Source: Brucella pseudintermedia (GTDB lineage Bacteria; Pseudomonadota; Alphaproteobacteria; Rhizobiales; Rhizobiaceae). Taken from it: 64,000 nucleotides of DNA. Positions 37,422 through 46,421 of the stretch are shown piece after piece. The stretch's first letter is position 1. Every line of letters starts with the position of its first letter. A program made the translations under genes and the position numbers. The notes below the pieces were generated by a model. The model was not told the origin of the DNA. It did not search any database and saw only the letters and a program-made list of their open reading frames with translations. The stretch lies in the NCBI RefSeq assembly GCF_042697365.1, contig NZ_CP137605.1. One strand, written 5' to 3'.

Positions 37422-38954
37422 TCACTGCCCGATCCGCAGCTTGGTTATGCCGAAGAGCGATCCGGTTGCGCGAGACTCGAAACCGGTGACGTTTTTCTGG
37501 TGCGCAACATAAGTGTTGGTCGTATAGAGCCATATCCACGGAGACACTTCCGTTATGTGCTTGTCAAACTCGGCAAAAATCACCTTGCGCTTTTCAAGGT
37601 CCGTTTCAGCTCTTCCTTTCTGCATCAGGTCATCGAGCGTGTTGTCGATATACTGCGCGACCTTCTGCAGATTGCCCGCCTTGGTCCAGTAACGGCCATA
37701 CATCGTATAGGGATCAACCGAACCGCCGTTCAGCGCCACCGCCATGTCGAAGTCACCTTTCAGCCATGTATCGACATAGACGTTCAGTTCCATCATTCGG
37801 ATATCGAGCTTGATACCGATTTCTGCGAGTTGCGACTGAAGCACCTGCGCCTCGGCCGCAGCGGTGGCAGGCTCTCCATTTGCAGCGATGACCGTTGCCG
37901 AGAAACCGTCGGCATAGCCGGCATCCGCCATCAGCTTCTTCGCCTTTTCAACGTCGCGCTTGTAGCAGAAAAGCGTGTTCGGGTCGCTTGCATAGGCAGG
38001 CATTGTCAGCGGACCTGTTACCTTTCCTTCGCCCAGCAAGGCCGTGTCGAGCACGTCCTGACGGTCAACGGCGCAGGATATAGCCTGACGCACGGCCAGT
38101 TCCGTCATAGGCTTGCGCGACGGGTTCAATTGCAGGACATGATAAGCAAGGGTGGGAGTGCGCACCAACTCCAGAGAGCTTTCGTTCGGCACCATCGTTG
38201 CGACCAGCGGATCGTTGAGGAACGCAAAATCGATTTGTTTGGCACGAAGCGCCGCGAGAATTGCCGTCTCGTCCGGCAGAACGCTGATGTCGATCCCGTC
38301 GATCACCGCTTTACCGCCGGCCCAATCGGGGTTGGCTTTCAGCACTTCCTTGGAATTCGGTTCCCAACGCTCAAGGACAAACGGGCCCGATCCAACGGCC
38401 TTTGTACCTATATTGCCGGCCTTGATCTCGCTTTCAGGAAGAACCGCCGCGTTGACGCTGGCAATCGCCGCCAATAGCGGAACATCGGGCTGTGAGAGTT
38501 TGAAGACAACCGTTTCTTCGTCCGGCGTTTCAATTGCAGCGATGGACCCGAAATTGGCACGCGCCACCGCGCCAGTCTTTTCGTCCAGAATACGCTCGAA
38601 GGATGCTTTCACATCGGCTGGCGTTACCGGTTGGCCATTCTGGAATTTTGCATTTGCGTCGAGCTTGAAGGTCAGGACCTTGCCGCCCTCGGAAAATTCC
38701 CAACTTTTCGCAATGGCAGGCGCGATCTGAAGATCGGGACCGAGACGAACAAGCGGCTCGTAAATGAGTTCAAGCAGGCGAATCGATGAAAATGCCGGCT
38801 GCTTATGCGGATCAAGGCCGGTAGCATCCTGAGACCAGGCCATGCGAAGCGTCGCCGCAAAAGCTGTCGACACACCCACTCCGCCAAAGCTTCCGCTGCT
38901 CAAAGCCAATGCGGCGGCGCCCGCAACAAGACTTTTCTTGAAAATCGCTCCCAT
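37422..38954 (-). CDS. Oligopeptide-type periplasmic binding protein (SBP family 5), probably for muropeptides or cell-wall sugars
   Basis: 510 residues with a signal peptide (MGAIFKKSLVAGAAALALSSG...AFAATLRMAWSQD). Family 5 pattern: TGLDPHKQPAFSSIRLLELIYEPLVRLGPDLQIAPAIAKSWEFSEGGKVLTFKL, NGQPVTPADVKASFERIL, VGSGPFVLERWEPNSKEVLKANPDWAGG, MTELAVRQAISCAVDRQDV. It sits between murQ and the permeases, so the imported ligand is probably MurNAc, anhydroMurNAc or a muropeptide. Classic dipeptide binding is the alternative. GAGGAA precedes the ATG. Confidence 0.92.
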   Translation of the reverse strand: MGAIFKKSLVAGAAALALSSGSFGGVGVSTAFAATLRMAWSQDATGLDPHKQPAFSSIRLLELIYEPLVRLGPDLQIAPAIAKSWEFSEGGKVLTFKLDANAKFQNGQPVTPADVKASFERILDEKTGAVARANFGSIAAIETPDEETVVFKLSQPDVPLLAAIASVNAAVLPESEIKAGNIGTKAVGSGPFVLERWEPNSKEVLKANPDWAGGKAVIDGIDISVLPDETAILAALRAKQIDFAFLNDPLVATMVPNESSLELVRTPTLAYHVLQLNPSRKPMTELAVRQAISCAVDRQDVLDTALLGEGKVTGPLTMPAYASDPNTLFCYKRDVEKAKKLMADAGYADGFSATVIAANGEPATAAAEAQVLQSQLAEIGIKLDIRMMELNVYVDTWLKGDFDMAVALNGGSVDPYTMYGRYWTKAGNLQKVAQYIDNTLDDLMQKGRAETDLEKRKVIFAEFDKHITEVSPWIWLYTTNTYVAHQKNVTGFESRATGSLFGITKLRIGQ

Positions 38955-39009
38955 TTTCTTCCTCGCAAATCACTGCAATACTGCTGTCCGACCGCTTCCC
39001 CGCTTCGGC

Positions 39010-39933
39010 TCACGCTTTATTGGCATTTATTGCCTGTCTAAGAAATCCCCCAGCATTCTTTAATGCCTTTCTTGCATCATCCACCGGCATTCCAGTGATG
39101 GTGATGAGGATCGCAAGCTTGACGTCATTGTTCGTCAGAGCGAGAATGCGTTTTGCCTCTCCGGCCTCGCAGCCGGTTGCCTGCATCACAATTCGCGACG
39201 CACGTGCGACAAGCTTGTCGTTGGTGGCGCTAACATCCACCATGAAATTCTCGTATGTTTTCCCTATCCGGATCATGCTCGCCGTCGTCAGCATATTGAG
39301 CACCAGCTTCTGCGCCGTACCGGATTTGAGCCGCGTCGAACCTGTCAGTATTTCAGGTCCGACGATCGGCGATATGGCGATTTCAGCCATAGCCGCAATC
39401 GTCGAGTTTGGGTTGCAAGAAAGCGCCACAGTCGTGGCACCAATGGACGCCGCATAAGCCAGCCCCCCGATGACATAAGGTGTGCGCCCACTGACTGCGA
39501 TTCCCACCACGATGTCGTGCGAAGCCAACCCAATATTGCGCAGATCGGCTTCACCCAGGGATGGATCATCCTCCGCCCCTTCGATTGCATGCTGCAACGC
39601 ATCCGCCCCGCCCGCAATTAACCCGACCACCATGCCTTCCGGTACGCTGAATGTCGGCGGACATTCAGATGCATCGAGAACGCCAAGACGCCCACTGGTT
39701 CCGGCCCCCAGATAAATCAGGCGTCCGCCGTTCCGAAATGCATCCACAATTCTGTCGACGGCCTTCGCGACCTGAGGCAGAACTTTTTCGACGGCGGCGG
39801 GCACCAGATGGTCTTCGTCGTTGATGCGACGCACGATAGCAAGACTGGTCAGGAGGTCGATATCCATGGTGCACGGATTGCGCTCTTCCGAAACCAGCTT
39901 ATCCAGTTCAGATAACAACGGCTGTTCACTCAT
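39010..39933 (-). CDS. murQ: N-acetylmuramic acid 6-phosphate etherase
   Basis: 307 residues, SIS-fold lyase that splits MurNAc-6-phosphate into GlcNAc-6-phosphate and D-lactate. Seen: MDIDLLTSLAIVRRINDEDHLVPAAVEKVLPQVAKAVD, GGRLIYLGAGTSGRLGVLDASECPPTF, IAGGADALQHAIEGAEDD, VVGIAVSGRTPYVIGGLAYA, LSCNPNSTIAAMAEIAISPIVGPEILTGSTRLKSGTAQKLVLNML, and FMVDVSATNDKL. The catalytic Glu (IEGAEDD) is present. First gene of the operon, divergent from an RpiR-type regulator. Length typical. Confidence 0.97.
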   Translation of the reverse strand: MSEQPLLSELDKLVSEERNPCTMDIDLLTSLAIVRRINDEDHLVPAAVEKVLPQVAKAVDRIVDAFRNGGRLIYLGAGTSGRLGVLDASECPPTFSVPEGMVVGLIAGGADALQHAIEGAEDDPSLGEADLRNIGLASHDIVVGIAVSGRTPYVIGGLAYAASIGATTVALSCNPNSTIAAMAEIAISPIVGPEILTGSTRLKSGTAQKLVLNMLTTASMIRIGKTYENFMVDVSATNDKLVARASRIVMQATGCEAGEAKRILALTNNDVKLAILITITGMPVDDARKALKNAGGFLRQAINANKA

Positions 39934-40009
39934 GCCTTGCCTACCTGTCGAGCGGCGTTCAAACGCGCCGCCTGAAGGTTAATAGGCTAGGATTGGAAAT
40001 TCTTTTCGT

Positions 40010-40036
40010 CAACTTGAAGTTGGAATAATTTATTCC
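40010..40036. promoter_or_regulatory. Double palindrome, probable operator between murQ and its regulator
   Basis: Two perfect palindromes share one base: CAACTT-G-AAGTTG (40010-40022) and GGAATAA-T-TTATTCC (40022-40036). Half-sites with GGAAA/TTCC occur on both sides (39994, 40120). The position is between the divergent murQ operon and the RpiR/MurR-type gene. Binding by that regulator is inference. Confidence 0.5.
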
Positions 40037-40228
40037 TCTATGCGGAGGTCGGCTCCGGACCACCTGGGGACGCTGAAGCGGTCCCGGCGCAGCGTTCCCC
40101 AAACACATATCGGTAGTTCATTCCTCTATTTTTTAGGATGTAATTATATATTCCAAAGCAATGCGAATTATCTTACAAACCAAAGGCAACCTATCGACCC
40201 CTCCGGCACCGGAACGGGGAATAATTAC

Positions 40229-41077
40229 ATGTCGATTCTACAAAAGATCAGCGCCAAACTGAACGAACTCACCGTTGCGGATCGAAAGATCGGTCAGTTT
40301 ATCGTCGATCATCCGGAACAGGTGTTGAAACTCTCCTCCTCGGCACTCGCGGCGGCGACCGGACGCAGCCAATCGAGCGTGGTCAAGTTCAGCCAGAAAT
40401 TCGGCTTTGACGGTTATCAGGAACTCAAACTCGCCGTCAGTGAAGCCCGGGTCAAGGATTGGCAGGTTCCAGCGGGTCTGGTGCACGGCTCCATCGAAAC
40501 GGGCGATGGCTACATCACCGTTCTGCAAAAGCTAATCGGCAGTAAGCTGCAGTCGATGCAGCGAACGATTTCCGCCAACAGCGAGCAGGACATCGACCGG
40601 GCATTGCAAACGCTGATCAGTGCGCGACGTATCCACCTCGCCGGTGTCGGAGCATCGTCACTCGTTGCGCGCGATTTTTCCTATAAGCTGATGAAACTCG
40701 GCCGCAACGTGACGCACCATAGCGACAGCCACATCCAGATGGCCAATGTTTCGACCTTGCAGGAGGGTGACGTGCTGTTTGCCCTTTCCTATTCGGGAAA
40801 GAGTTTTGAAACCCTCCGCATCGCGGAAGAAGCCAGGAAATGCGGAGCGACCGTAATCGCTGTTACAGGCCTCAACAGAAACCCGCTGAATGAAATCGCC
40901 AATATTCGCTTGTATACTGTTGCGGATGAAGAGCGAGTTCGCTCGTCATCGATAACCGCACGCGACGCACAACTGATTTTAACGGACTTGCTTTTTATTT
41001 TGCTGTTCCAGCAACAATCAGATGCCCATGATTATGTGCACAAAAGCGAAGCTGCAGTGTCCTCGCTGAAACTGTGA
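40229..41077 (+). CDS. RpiR/MurR-family transcriptional regulator
   Basis: 282 residues. N-terminal HTH_6 (ILQKISAKLNELTVADRKIGQFIVDHPEQVLKLSSSALAAATGRSQSSVVKFSQKFGFDGYQELKLAVSEA) and C-terminal SIS sugar-phosphate sensor (RRIHLAGVGASSLVARDFSYKLMKLG, VLFALSYSGKSFETLRIAEEARKCGATVIAVTG). Divergent from murQ, so it probably represses the salvage operon and responds to MurNAc-6-phosphate, as MurR does in E. coli. Start at 40229 (MSILQK) follows GGGGA; about 190 bases of leader (40040-40228) upstream show no other gene. Confidence 0.9.
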   Translation: MSILQKISAKLNELTVADRKIGQFIVDHPEQVLKLSSSALAAATGRSQSSVVKFSQKFGFDGYQELKLAVSEARVKDWQVPAGLVHGSIETGDGYITVLQKLIGSKLQSMQRTISANSEQDIDRALQTLISARRIHLAGVGASSLVARDFSYKLMKLGRNVTHHSDSHIQMANVSTLQEGDVLFALSYSGKSFETLRIAEEARKCGATVIAVTGLNRNPLNEIANIRLYTVADEERVRSSSITARDAQLILTDLLFILLFQQQSDAHDYVHKSEAAVSSLKL

Positions 41078-41086
41078 GCGGCAAGA

Positions 41087-41281
41087 TCAATCGATAATAG
41101 CTGCGGCAGCGAGGCTTGCAAATGCAGCGAGGAATGCTACTCCGACAGCACCAACTTTTGTGAAGAGGTTGAACGTGTCGCCCGGCGTTTCACGGTTTGA
41201 CATGTTGAGGTAGACGAGCGCCGCCACGATAACAACAACCGAAAAGCCGAAAGCGGAAACCCACTGCCATAGCTCAGGCAT
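41087..41281 (-). CDS. Small two-helix membrane protein, unknown
   Basis: 64 residues, MPELWQWVSAFGFSVVVI.... Two hydrophobic stretches (VSAFGFSVVVIVAALVYLN and KVGAVGVAFLAAFASLAAAAII) are separated by a polar loop NMSNRETPGDTFNLF. GAGG stands five bases before the ATG. Converges on the regulator gene, with 9 bases between. No family recognised. The following 41282-41583, between this gene and the M24 peptidase, contains no gene that I can support. Confidence 0.6.
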   Translation of the reverse strand: MPELWQWVSAFGFSVVVIVAALVYLNMSNRETPGDTFNLFTKVGAVGVAFLAAFASLAAAAIID

Positions 41282-41583
41282 GAAACCTCACAGACCCCGA
41301 TCCAATTTCAAAGCTGCGGTTTCCTACCCGAATTTTATTACCACAGTGTGACCCAGTTAGTGCTTTCGGTTCCTGCGTGCAATGCACAGCCTGGTCGCAG
41401 TCCATCACCTGATTGTGATTAAGGGAGGCTCGAGCAGGCATTGGTGCCGCCTTCGAACTGCACACGCTTTTGTACAAGGCCAAAGAGATGGCTATCAGAC
41501 GGAGAAAGCCGTGATATATCTGCCACTGGGCAAACATCCGTGCGCAGACTTCGCGCGGAAACGACAACACAAAGGTATGCATC

Positions 41584-42726
41584 ATGACTTCGCCGTCATC
41601 TCCTCCGCAAATCGAACAGGAAGAACGTCTTGAACGACTGGTATCGTTACAAGGGAAGTTGAGAGAGCGCGGAATCGGCGGGCTTCTGCTCGGACCGACA
41701 GCAAGTTTGTGTTATTATACCGGCCTTGTCTGGCACATCAGCGAGCGTTTTCTGGGTGCCCTCGTTACCCCTTCGGAAATTATCTATATCGTTCCGGGTT
41801 TTGAACGGAGCCGGGTCGAGAGCCTGCCGCATCTGGCCGGGGAAATCAGCGTCTGGCAGGAAGAAGAAAGCCCGGCGGCGCTGATCTCATCGCTCCTCCC
41901 GGCCGACACCAAACTTGCGGTCGATGATGCCATCCCGCTGTTTTTCTATAATGCTCTCAGGCAAGAAATCCAGCCGGACCGGCTGCTCGACGGCGGCGAG
42001 CTGATCCGGGAACAACGTATCCGCAAGTCGGCCAAAGAAACCGCGATCATTCAGTATGCGATGGATCTGACACTTGAAGTCCACCGGCGGGCGCACGCAC
42101 TCATCAAACCCGGCATTGCCGCAAGCGAAGTGGTGCGTTTTATCGATGAACAGCACCGCGCACTAGGCGCGGCGGGCGGCTCGACATTCTGTATTGTCTC
42201 CTTCGGGAGTGCAACCTCGCTGCCGCACGGCGCAGACGGCGAACAGTTTTATCAGCCGGGTGATGTTATCCTTGTGGACACGGGTTGCCGTATCGATGGC
42301 TACCATTCCGATCTCACGCGCACCTATATGCTGGACGAGCCTACAGCAGAATTCTCGCGCATTTGGGCAATCGAACGCGAAGCCCAACAAGCCGTTTTCG
42401 ACGCGGCGAAGCTCGGCGCTGCTTGTTCCACCCTTGACGATGCAGCTCGCGCCACGCTCGTAAAGCACGGATTGGGACCGGATTATATCTTGCCTGGCCT
42501 TCCGCATCGCGCTGGCCATGGCCTTGGACTGGAAATTCACGAGGCCCCCTATATCGTCCGCGGGAACTCGCTCCCGCTTGCCGAAGGCATGTGCTTCTCC
42601 AACGAGCCGATGATCGTGGTTCCGAACCAGTTCGGCGTCCGTCTGGAAGACCATATCCATATGACGGCAACCGGACCGAAATGGTTCACCCAGCCCGCGA
42701 AAAGCCCAACAGAACCTTTCGCATAG
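41584..42726 (+). CDS. M24B-family Xaa-Pro aminopeptidase-like metallopeptidase
   Basis: 380 residues. N-terminal creatinase-like domain (about 20-145, with LLLGPTASLCYYTGL) and C-terminal pita-bread peptidase domain with five metal ligands: Asp in ILVDTGCRIDGYHSDLTRTY (two), His in HRAGHGLGLEIHEAP, Glu in FSNEPMIV, Glu in RLEDHI. Cleaves an N-terminal residue before proline, or a related bond. No signal peptide; cytoplasmic. Monocistronic, with ubiX converging on it 13 bases downstream. The substrate is not indicated by context. Confidence 0.9.
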   Translation: MTSPSSPPQIEQEERLERLVSLQGKLRERGIGGLLLGPTASLCYYTGLVWHISERFLGALVTPSEIIYIVPGFERSRVESLPHLAGEISVWQEEESPAALISSLLPADTKLAVDDAIPLFFYNALRQEIQPDRLLDGGELIREQRIRKSAKETAIIQYAMDLTLEVHRRAHALIKPGIAASEVVRFIDEQHRALGAAGGSTFCIVSFGSATSLPHGADGEQFYQPGDVILVDTGCRIDGYHSDLTRTYMLDEPTAEFSRIWAIEREAQQAVFDAAKLGAACSTLDDAARATLVKHGLGPDYILPGLPHRAGHGLGLEIHEAPYIVRGNSLPLAEGMCFSNEPMIVVPNQFGVRLEDHIHMTATGPKWFTQPAKSPTEPFA

Positions 42727-42739
42727 ATCTGCACAACTG

Positions 42740-43318
42740 CTATCGGACGGCTGGCATACCCGCCCAGCTCTCCGATTTCTTTTCACCAATACCGATCAGA
42801 TCGACGGCGCGCGCTGCGATCTGATCGACTACCTCGTCAACCGATTGCGGTTTGAAGTAAAAGGCTGGAACCGGCGGCATGACGATCGCACCCATTTCAG
42901 TCACCGTGCACATATTGCGCAGATGGACCAGATGCAGCGGGGTTTCCCGTGCAATCAGCACCAGCTTGCGTCGTTCCTTCAGATGAACATCTGCTGCGCG
43001 GGTCAACAGACTGTCGCTATGCCCCGTCGCGATCGCTGCGAGTGTTCGCATGGAGCACGGCGCAATGATCATACCAGCGGTTGCGACTGATCCACTCGCG
43101 ATCAGAGCACCTATCTCGCCCACAGAATAGCTTCTGTTCGCTAGCCTGTGCAGACGCGCATAACCATCGGGGCCTAATTCGTGGCGCAAAGTCTGCTGAG
43201 CGGCGTCCGATACAACCAGATGGGTCTCGACATCGTTTAAGACTGAAAGCTGCTCAAGCAGCTTGAGCGAGATAAGAGCGCCCGATGCGCCGGAGATGCC
43301 AACAACGACCCGTTTCAC
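42740..43318 (-). CDS. ubiX: UbiX flavin prenyltransferase
   Basis: 192 residues. Makes the prenylated-FMN cofactor needed by UbiD. Seen: KRVVVGISGASGALISLKLLEQL (FMN phosphate loop), IIAPCSMRTLAAIATGHSDSLLTRAADVHLKERRKLVLIARETPLHLVHLRNM (conserved SMRTL and the RETP motif), and GAIVMPPVPAFYFKPQSVDEVVDQI. Its ATG overlaps the ubiD stop (ATGA), so cofactor maker and decarboxylase are translationally coupled. Part of the quinone module controlled from the FNR-type box at 44865. Confidence 0.96.
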   Translation of the reverse strand: MKRVVVGISGASGALISLKLLEQLSVLNDVETHLVVSDAAQQTLRHELGPDGYARLHRLANRSYSVGEIGALIASGSVATAGMIIAPCSMRTLAAIATGHSDSLLTRAADVHLKERRKLVLIARETPLHLVHLRNMCTVTEMGAIVMPPVPAFYFKPQSVDEVVDQIAARAVDLIGIGEKKSESWAGMPAVR

Positions 43319-44829
43319 CGCATGTTTTCCTTATCCAATCCAAGCTCGCCCCACATCGCGTCCACACGCGCAATCACATCATCGCTCATTTTCAACACAG
43401 TGCCCCATTCCCGTTCGGTCTCGGCGCCAATCTTGTTGGTGGCATCAAGTCCAAGCTTTCCGCCCAGACCCGAACGCGGCGATGCGAAGTCGAGGTAATC
43501 CACTGGTGTATCGGTAAGCGTAACCAAGTCGCGGCTAGCATCGAAACGAGTGGCAAGCGCCCACATGACGTCATCCCAGTTGCGGATGTTTATATCAGGA
43601 TCGACCGCGATTATGAGCTTTGTATAGCTGAACTGCGGCAGCATGGACCAAAGCCCCATCATCACCCGCCGTGCCTGACCGGGATAGCGCTTGTCGATCG
43701 AAACCACCATTGCACGGTAGGAACATGCTGCCGGGGGCAGCCACAAATCGATGATTTCCGGAAACTGTTTTCGCACAATCGGCACGAAAAGTTCGTTCAT
43801 CACTTCGCCAAGCCTTGACGGCTCGTCTGGTGGACGCCCTGTGTAAGTCGAAAGATAGACGGGTTTCTTCCGCATGGTGATCGCCGTCACCTGCATGATC
43901 GGAAATTCCTCGACACTGTTGTAGTAGCCGGTGTGATCGCCATATGGACCCTCAGGTGCGGTAGCGGTTGTGGAAACCCGTCCTTCCAGAATGATTTCAG
44001 CGTTGGCGGGCACGCAAAGCGGCACGGTGCGCGCATCGACCACCGAAGGCCTCCGCCCGACAAGCAGGCCCGAAAAGGCAAGTTCGCTCATCCCTTCAGG
44101 CAAGGGCATGACGGCTGCAAGGATTGTCGCCGGATCGACCCCGATGGCCACTGCAACGGGCATATCCTCGCCGCGACGCTGCCACATGCGGTGATGGCGT
44201 GCGCCGCCTCGATGAGCAAGCCAGCGCATGATGAGCTTGTCATGTCCAAGCTTCTGCATGCGATAAATTCCAACATTGACATCGGAGGGATCGTCCGGTG
44301 CCTGTGTGATGACCAGTGGCCAAGTTACAAGCGGCGCAGGCTCTCCCGCCCAACACCACTGGATCGGCAGCAGATCGAGATTGACGGCTTCGTCTTCCAG
44401 TACCTTTTCCTGCGCCGGCGCATTTCGAACGTGACGAGGGCGCATGTTCAATGCAGCCTTTGCCAAAGGCAGCTTGCTCCATATTTCACCTGCCGAACGC
44501 GGCGCCTTTGGCGCTCGCAGTTCCGCAAGCATCTCGGCAAGGGCGGGAATTTCGTCGGCAGAACGGCCAAGTCCCAGAGCAATCCGCCGCCTGGAGCCAA
44601 AAAGGTTGGTGACTAAAGGTATTGAGTGCTGGCGCCCATCCGCATCGACGGTCTGTTCGAAAAGTAAAGCCGGACCATCATTCTCAAGCACTCGCTTATG
44701 GATTTCCGTTATCTCCTGGACGAGCGATACCGGACGCTTGATCCTGACGAGATCATTGCGTCGTTCAAGCTCCGACAAGAAACTTTGCAGACAGTCGTAA
44801 TACGGCGGAAAAGATCGGGACGTTTTCAT
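43315..44829 (-). CDS. ubiD: UbiD-family 4-hydroxy-3-polyprenylbenzoate decarboxylase
   Basis: 504 residues. prFMN-dependent decarboxylation of polyprenyl-hydroxybenzoate in ubiquinone synthesis. Seen: ITEIHKRVLENDGPALLFE, LFGSRRRIALGLG, NVGIYRMQKLGHDKLIMRWLAHRGGARHH, GIDPATILAAVMPLPEGMSELAFSGLL, AEIILEGRVSTTATAPEGPYGDHTGYYN (the E-R-E network residues, including ILEG and APEGPYGDHTGYY). Length agrees with E. coli UbiD. First gene of the leftward operon. The encoded pair may supply the decarboxylation step both aerobically and anaerobically. Confidence 0.95.
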   Translation of the reverse strand: MKTSRSFPPYYDCLQSFLSELERRNDLVRIKRPVSLVQEITEIHKRVLENDGPALLFEQTVDADGRQHSIPLVTNLFGSRRRIALGLGRSADEIPALAEMLAELRAPKAPRSAGEIWSKLPLAKAALNMRPRHVRNAPAQEKVLEDEAVNLDLLPIQWCWAGEPAPLVTWPLVITQAPDDPSDVNVGIYRMQKLGHDKLIMRWLAHRGGARHHRMWQRRGEDMPVAVAIGVDPATILAAVMPLPEGMSELAFSGLLVGRRPSVVDARTVPLCVPANAEIILEGRVSTTATAPEGPYGDHTGYYNSVEEFPIMQVTAITMRKKPVYLSTYTGRPPDEPSRLGEVMNELFVPIVRKQFPEIIDLWLPPAACSYRAMVVSIDKRYPGQARRVMMGLWSMLPQFSYTKLIIAVDPDINIRNWDDVMWALATRFDASRDLVTLTDTPVDYLDFASPRSGLGGKLGLDATNKIGAETEREWGTVLKMSDDVIARVDAMWGELGLDKENMR

Positions 44830-44864
44830 GGCCCATTCTTGAATAGCGAATTCTTTCGTCGTCT

Positions 44865-44878
44865 TTGATCTGAATCAA
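44865..44878. promoter_or_regulatory. FNR/FnrN-type box between ubiD and ubiT
   Basis: TTGAT-CTGA-ATCAA is a perfect match to the FNR consensus TTGAT-N4-ATCAA. It lies in the 109-base gap between the divergent ubiD (start 44829) and ubiT (start about 44939) genes, placing it about 35 and 60 bases from the two starts. Recognition by an oxygen-sensing FNR/FixK-class regulator is inferred from the motif. Confidence 0.8.
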
Positions 44879-44938
44879 ACTGTCCTTGGAATGAATCGCC
44901 TAATTCCGGCTCCACCTTGTAAGGCTCACCGGAGCTGG

Positions 44939-45451
44939 ATGATGATGAAGATACCCCCGGCTGTGGCTGTTCCAGCCCGCTTTGTTCCGCCGTTTCTGAT
45001 CGCCCCGTTTGTCTCGCGCATATTCTTTCAGGTGATGCGAGCTCATCCTGGTCTGTTCGAACGCCTCGGGGATTATGCGACGAAGCGTTTCCGTTTTCAC
45101 CCGTCCGACATTCCATTTGCTTTTGTAATCGAGCCGGACAAGCCGCGCATCACGATCGTGCGCGAAAATGAGGCAACATTGGCCGATGCAGGCATCGAGG
45201 GACCGCTGGTCATGTTGCTTGCGCTCCTGGAGGGCAAACTTGATGGGGACGCACTGTTCTTTTCGCGGGATATTACCGTGACGGGCGACATGGAAGCCAT
45301 GCTCGCGCTTCGTAATGCGCTGGATGATTGCAATATAGATCTTCCGTCCGATCTCGGCACAAGCGCCGGGCCATTTGCGCCAATGGTGCGCGGGATCGCA
45401 AATTATGTGCGAAGCAAAGCCTTGGGTAAGGAACCTGCGCAATGGAACTGA
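44939..45451 (+). CDS. ubiT: UbiT: SCP2-domain accessory factor of oxygen-independent ubiquinone synthesis
   Basis: About 170 residues, starting MMMKIPPAVAVPARFVPPFLIAPF. SCP2 lipid-binding domain (IPFAFVIEPDKPRITIVRENEATLADAGIEGPLVMLLALLEGKLDGDALFFSRDITVTGDMEAMLALRNALDD). UbiT binds quinone intermediates and is required with UbiU and UbiV when O2 is absent. CGGAG sits 5-8 bases before three consecutive ATG codons at 44939-44947; the first is used here. A start 48 bases upstream is open but poorly placed. Overlaps ubiU by 10 bases. Confidence 0.9.
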   Translation: MMMKIPPAVAVPARFVPPFLIAPFVSRIFFQVMRAHPGLFERLGDYATKRFRFHPSDIPFAFVIEPDKPRITIVRENEATLADAGIEGPLVMLLALLEGKLDGDALFFSRDITVTGDMEAMLALRNALDDCNIDLPSDLGTSAGPFAPMVRGIANYVRSKALGKEPAQWN

Positions 45452-46419
45452 TCTGCCCCGCGGGCACGCCATCGGCCTTACGCGAAGCGGTAGGGGCTGG
45501 CGCAGATGCCGTATATTGTGGTTTTCGCGATGAAACGAATGCGCGTAATTTCCCCGGTCTTAACTTCAGCCGTGAGGAACTAAGAGACGCAATCCAGTTT
45601 GCCCATTCCCGCAAGACGCAGGTCTTTGTTGCCATCAACACGTTCATGCGCGCGGGCGACGAACATATCTGGTACCGGGCAGTTGACGACGCATCGGCTC
45701 TCGGCGCCGACGCGGTGATCCTCGCTGATTTTGGACTGATGGCCTACACGGCCGAGAAACATCCGACGCAGCGGCTTCATGTATCCGTGCAGGCTTCCGC
45801 TTCCAATGCAGACGCAATTCAGTTTCTCATCGACGCGTTCAAGGCAAAGCGTGTCGTGCTGCCCCGCGTTTTGACAATCCCCGACATCGCGAAACTGGGC
45901 CGCAAGATCGCTTGCGAGATGGAAGTTTTCGTGTTTGGGGGATTATGCGTCATGGCGGAAGGACGCTGCTCACTGTCTTCTTACGCCACAGGCAGGTCGC
46001 CCAACATGAACGGCGTCTGTTCACCGGCCAGCCATGTTCGCTATCGGCAGGACGGGCAGGAACTGGTTTCAGAACTCGGCGAATATACGATCAATCGTTT
46101 CCCGGTAGGCGAACCTACCGGCTACCCAACGCTTTGCAAGGGCCGGTTCAACATTGCAGATGAGCAAGGCTATGCTTTCGAAGACCCCGTTTCGCTCGAC
46201 GTCATGAACCATATAGACGAGTTGCGGGCGGCAGGGGTCTCAGCGCTCAAGATTGAAGGACGTCAACGCGGCAAGGCTTATGTCGGCGAGGTCGTATCCA
46301 CCCTGCGCCAGACGCTTGCTGCGTCTCCCGAAAGCCGCGCAGCCTTGCTCTCGCGTCTTCGACTGCTGAGCGAAGGCCAGCAGACGACTTCAGGCGCATA
46401 CGACAAACGCTGGAGATAG
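45442..46419 (+). CDS. ubiU: UbiU: [4Fe-4S] component of the oxygen-independent ubiquinone hydroxylase
   Basis: 325 residues of the U32 family. The four cluster cysteines are conserved at C169, C176, C193 and C232 (GGLCVMAEGRCSLSSY, NGVCSPA, YPTLCKGR), the same positions as in E. coli UbiU. Starts MELICPAGTPSALREAVGAGADAVYCGF. With UbiV it hydroxylates the quinone ring without O2, with prephenate as donor in E. coli. Coupled to ubiT by a 10-base overlap and to ubiV by a 2-base gap. Confidence 0.96.
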   Translation: MELICPAGTPSALREAVGAGADAVYCGFRDETNARNFPGLNFSREELRDAIQFAHSRKTQVFVAINTFMRAGDEHIWYRAVDDASALGADAVILADFGLMAYTAEKHPTQRLHVSVQASASNADAIQFLIDAFKAKRVVLPRVLTIPDIAKLGRKIACEMEVFVFGGLCVMAEGRCSLSSYATGRSPNMNGVCSPASHVRYRQDGQELVSELGEYTINRFPVGEPTGYPTLCKGRFNIADEQGYAFEDPVSLDVMNHIDELRAAGVSALKIEGRQRGKAYVGEVVSTLRQTLAASPESRAALLSRLRLLSEGQQTTSGAYDKRWR

Positions 46420-46421
46420 AC

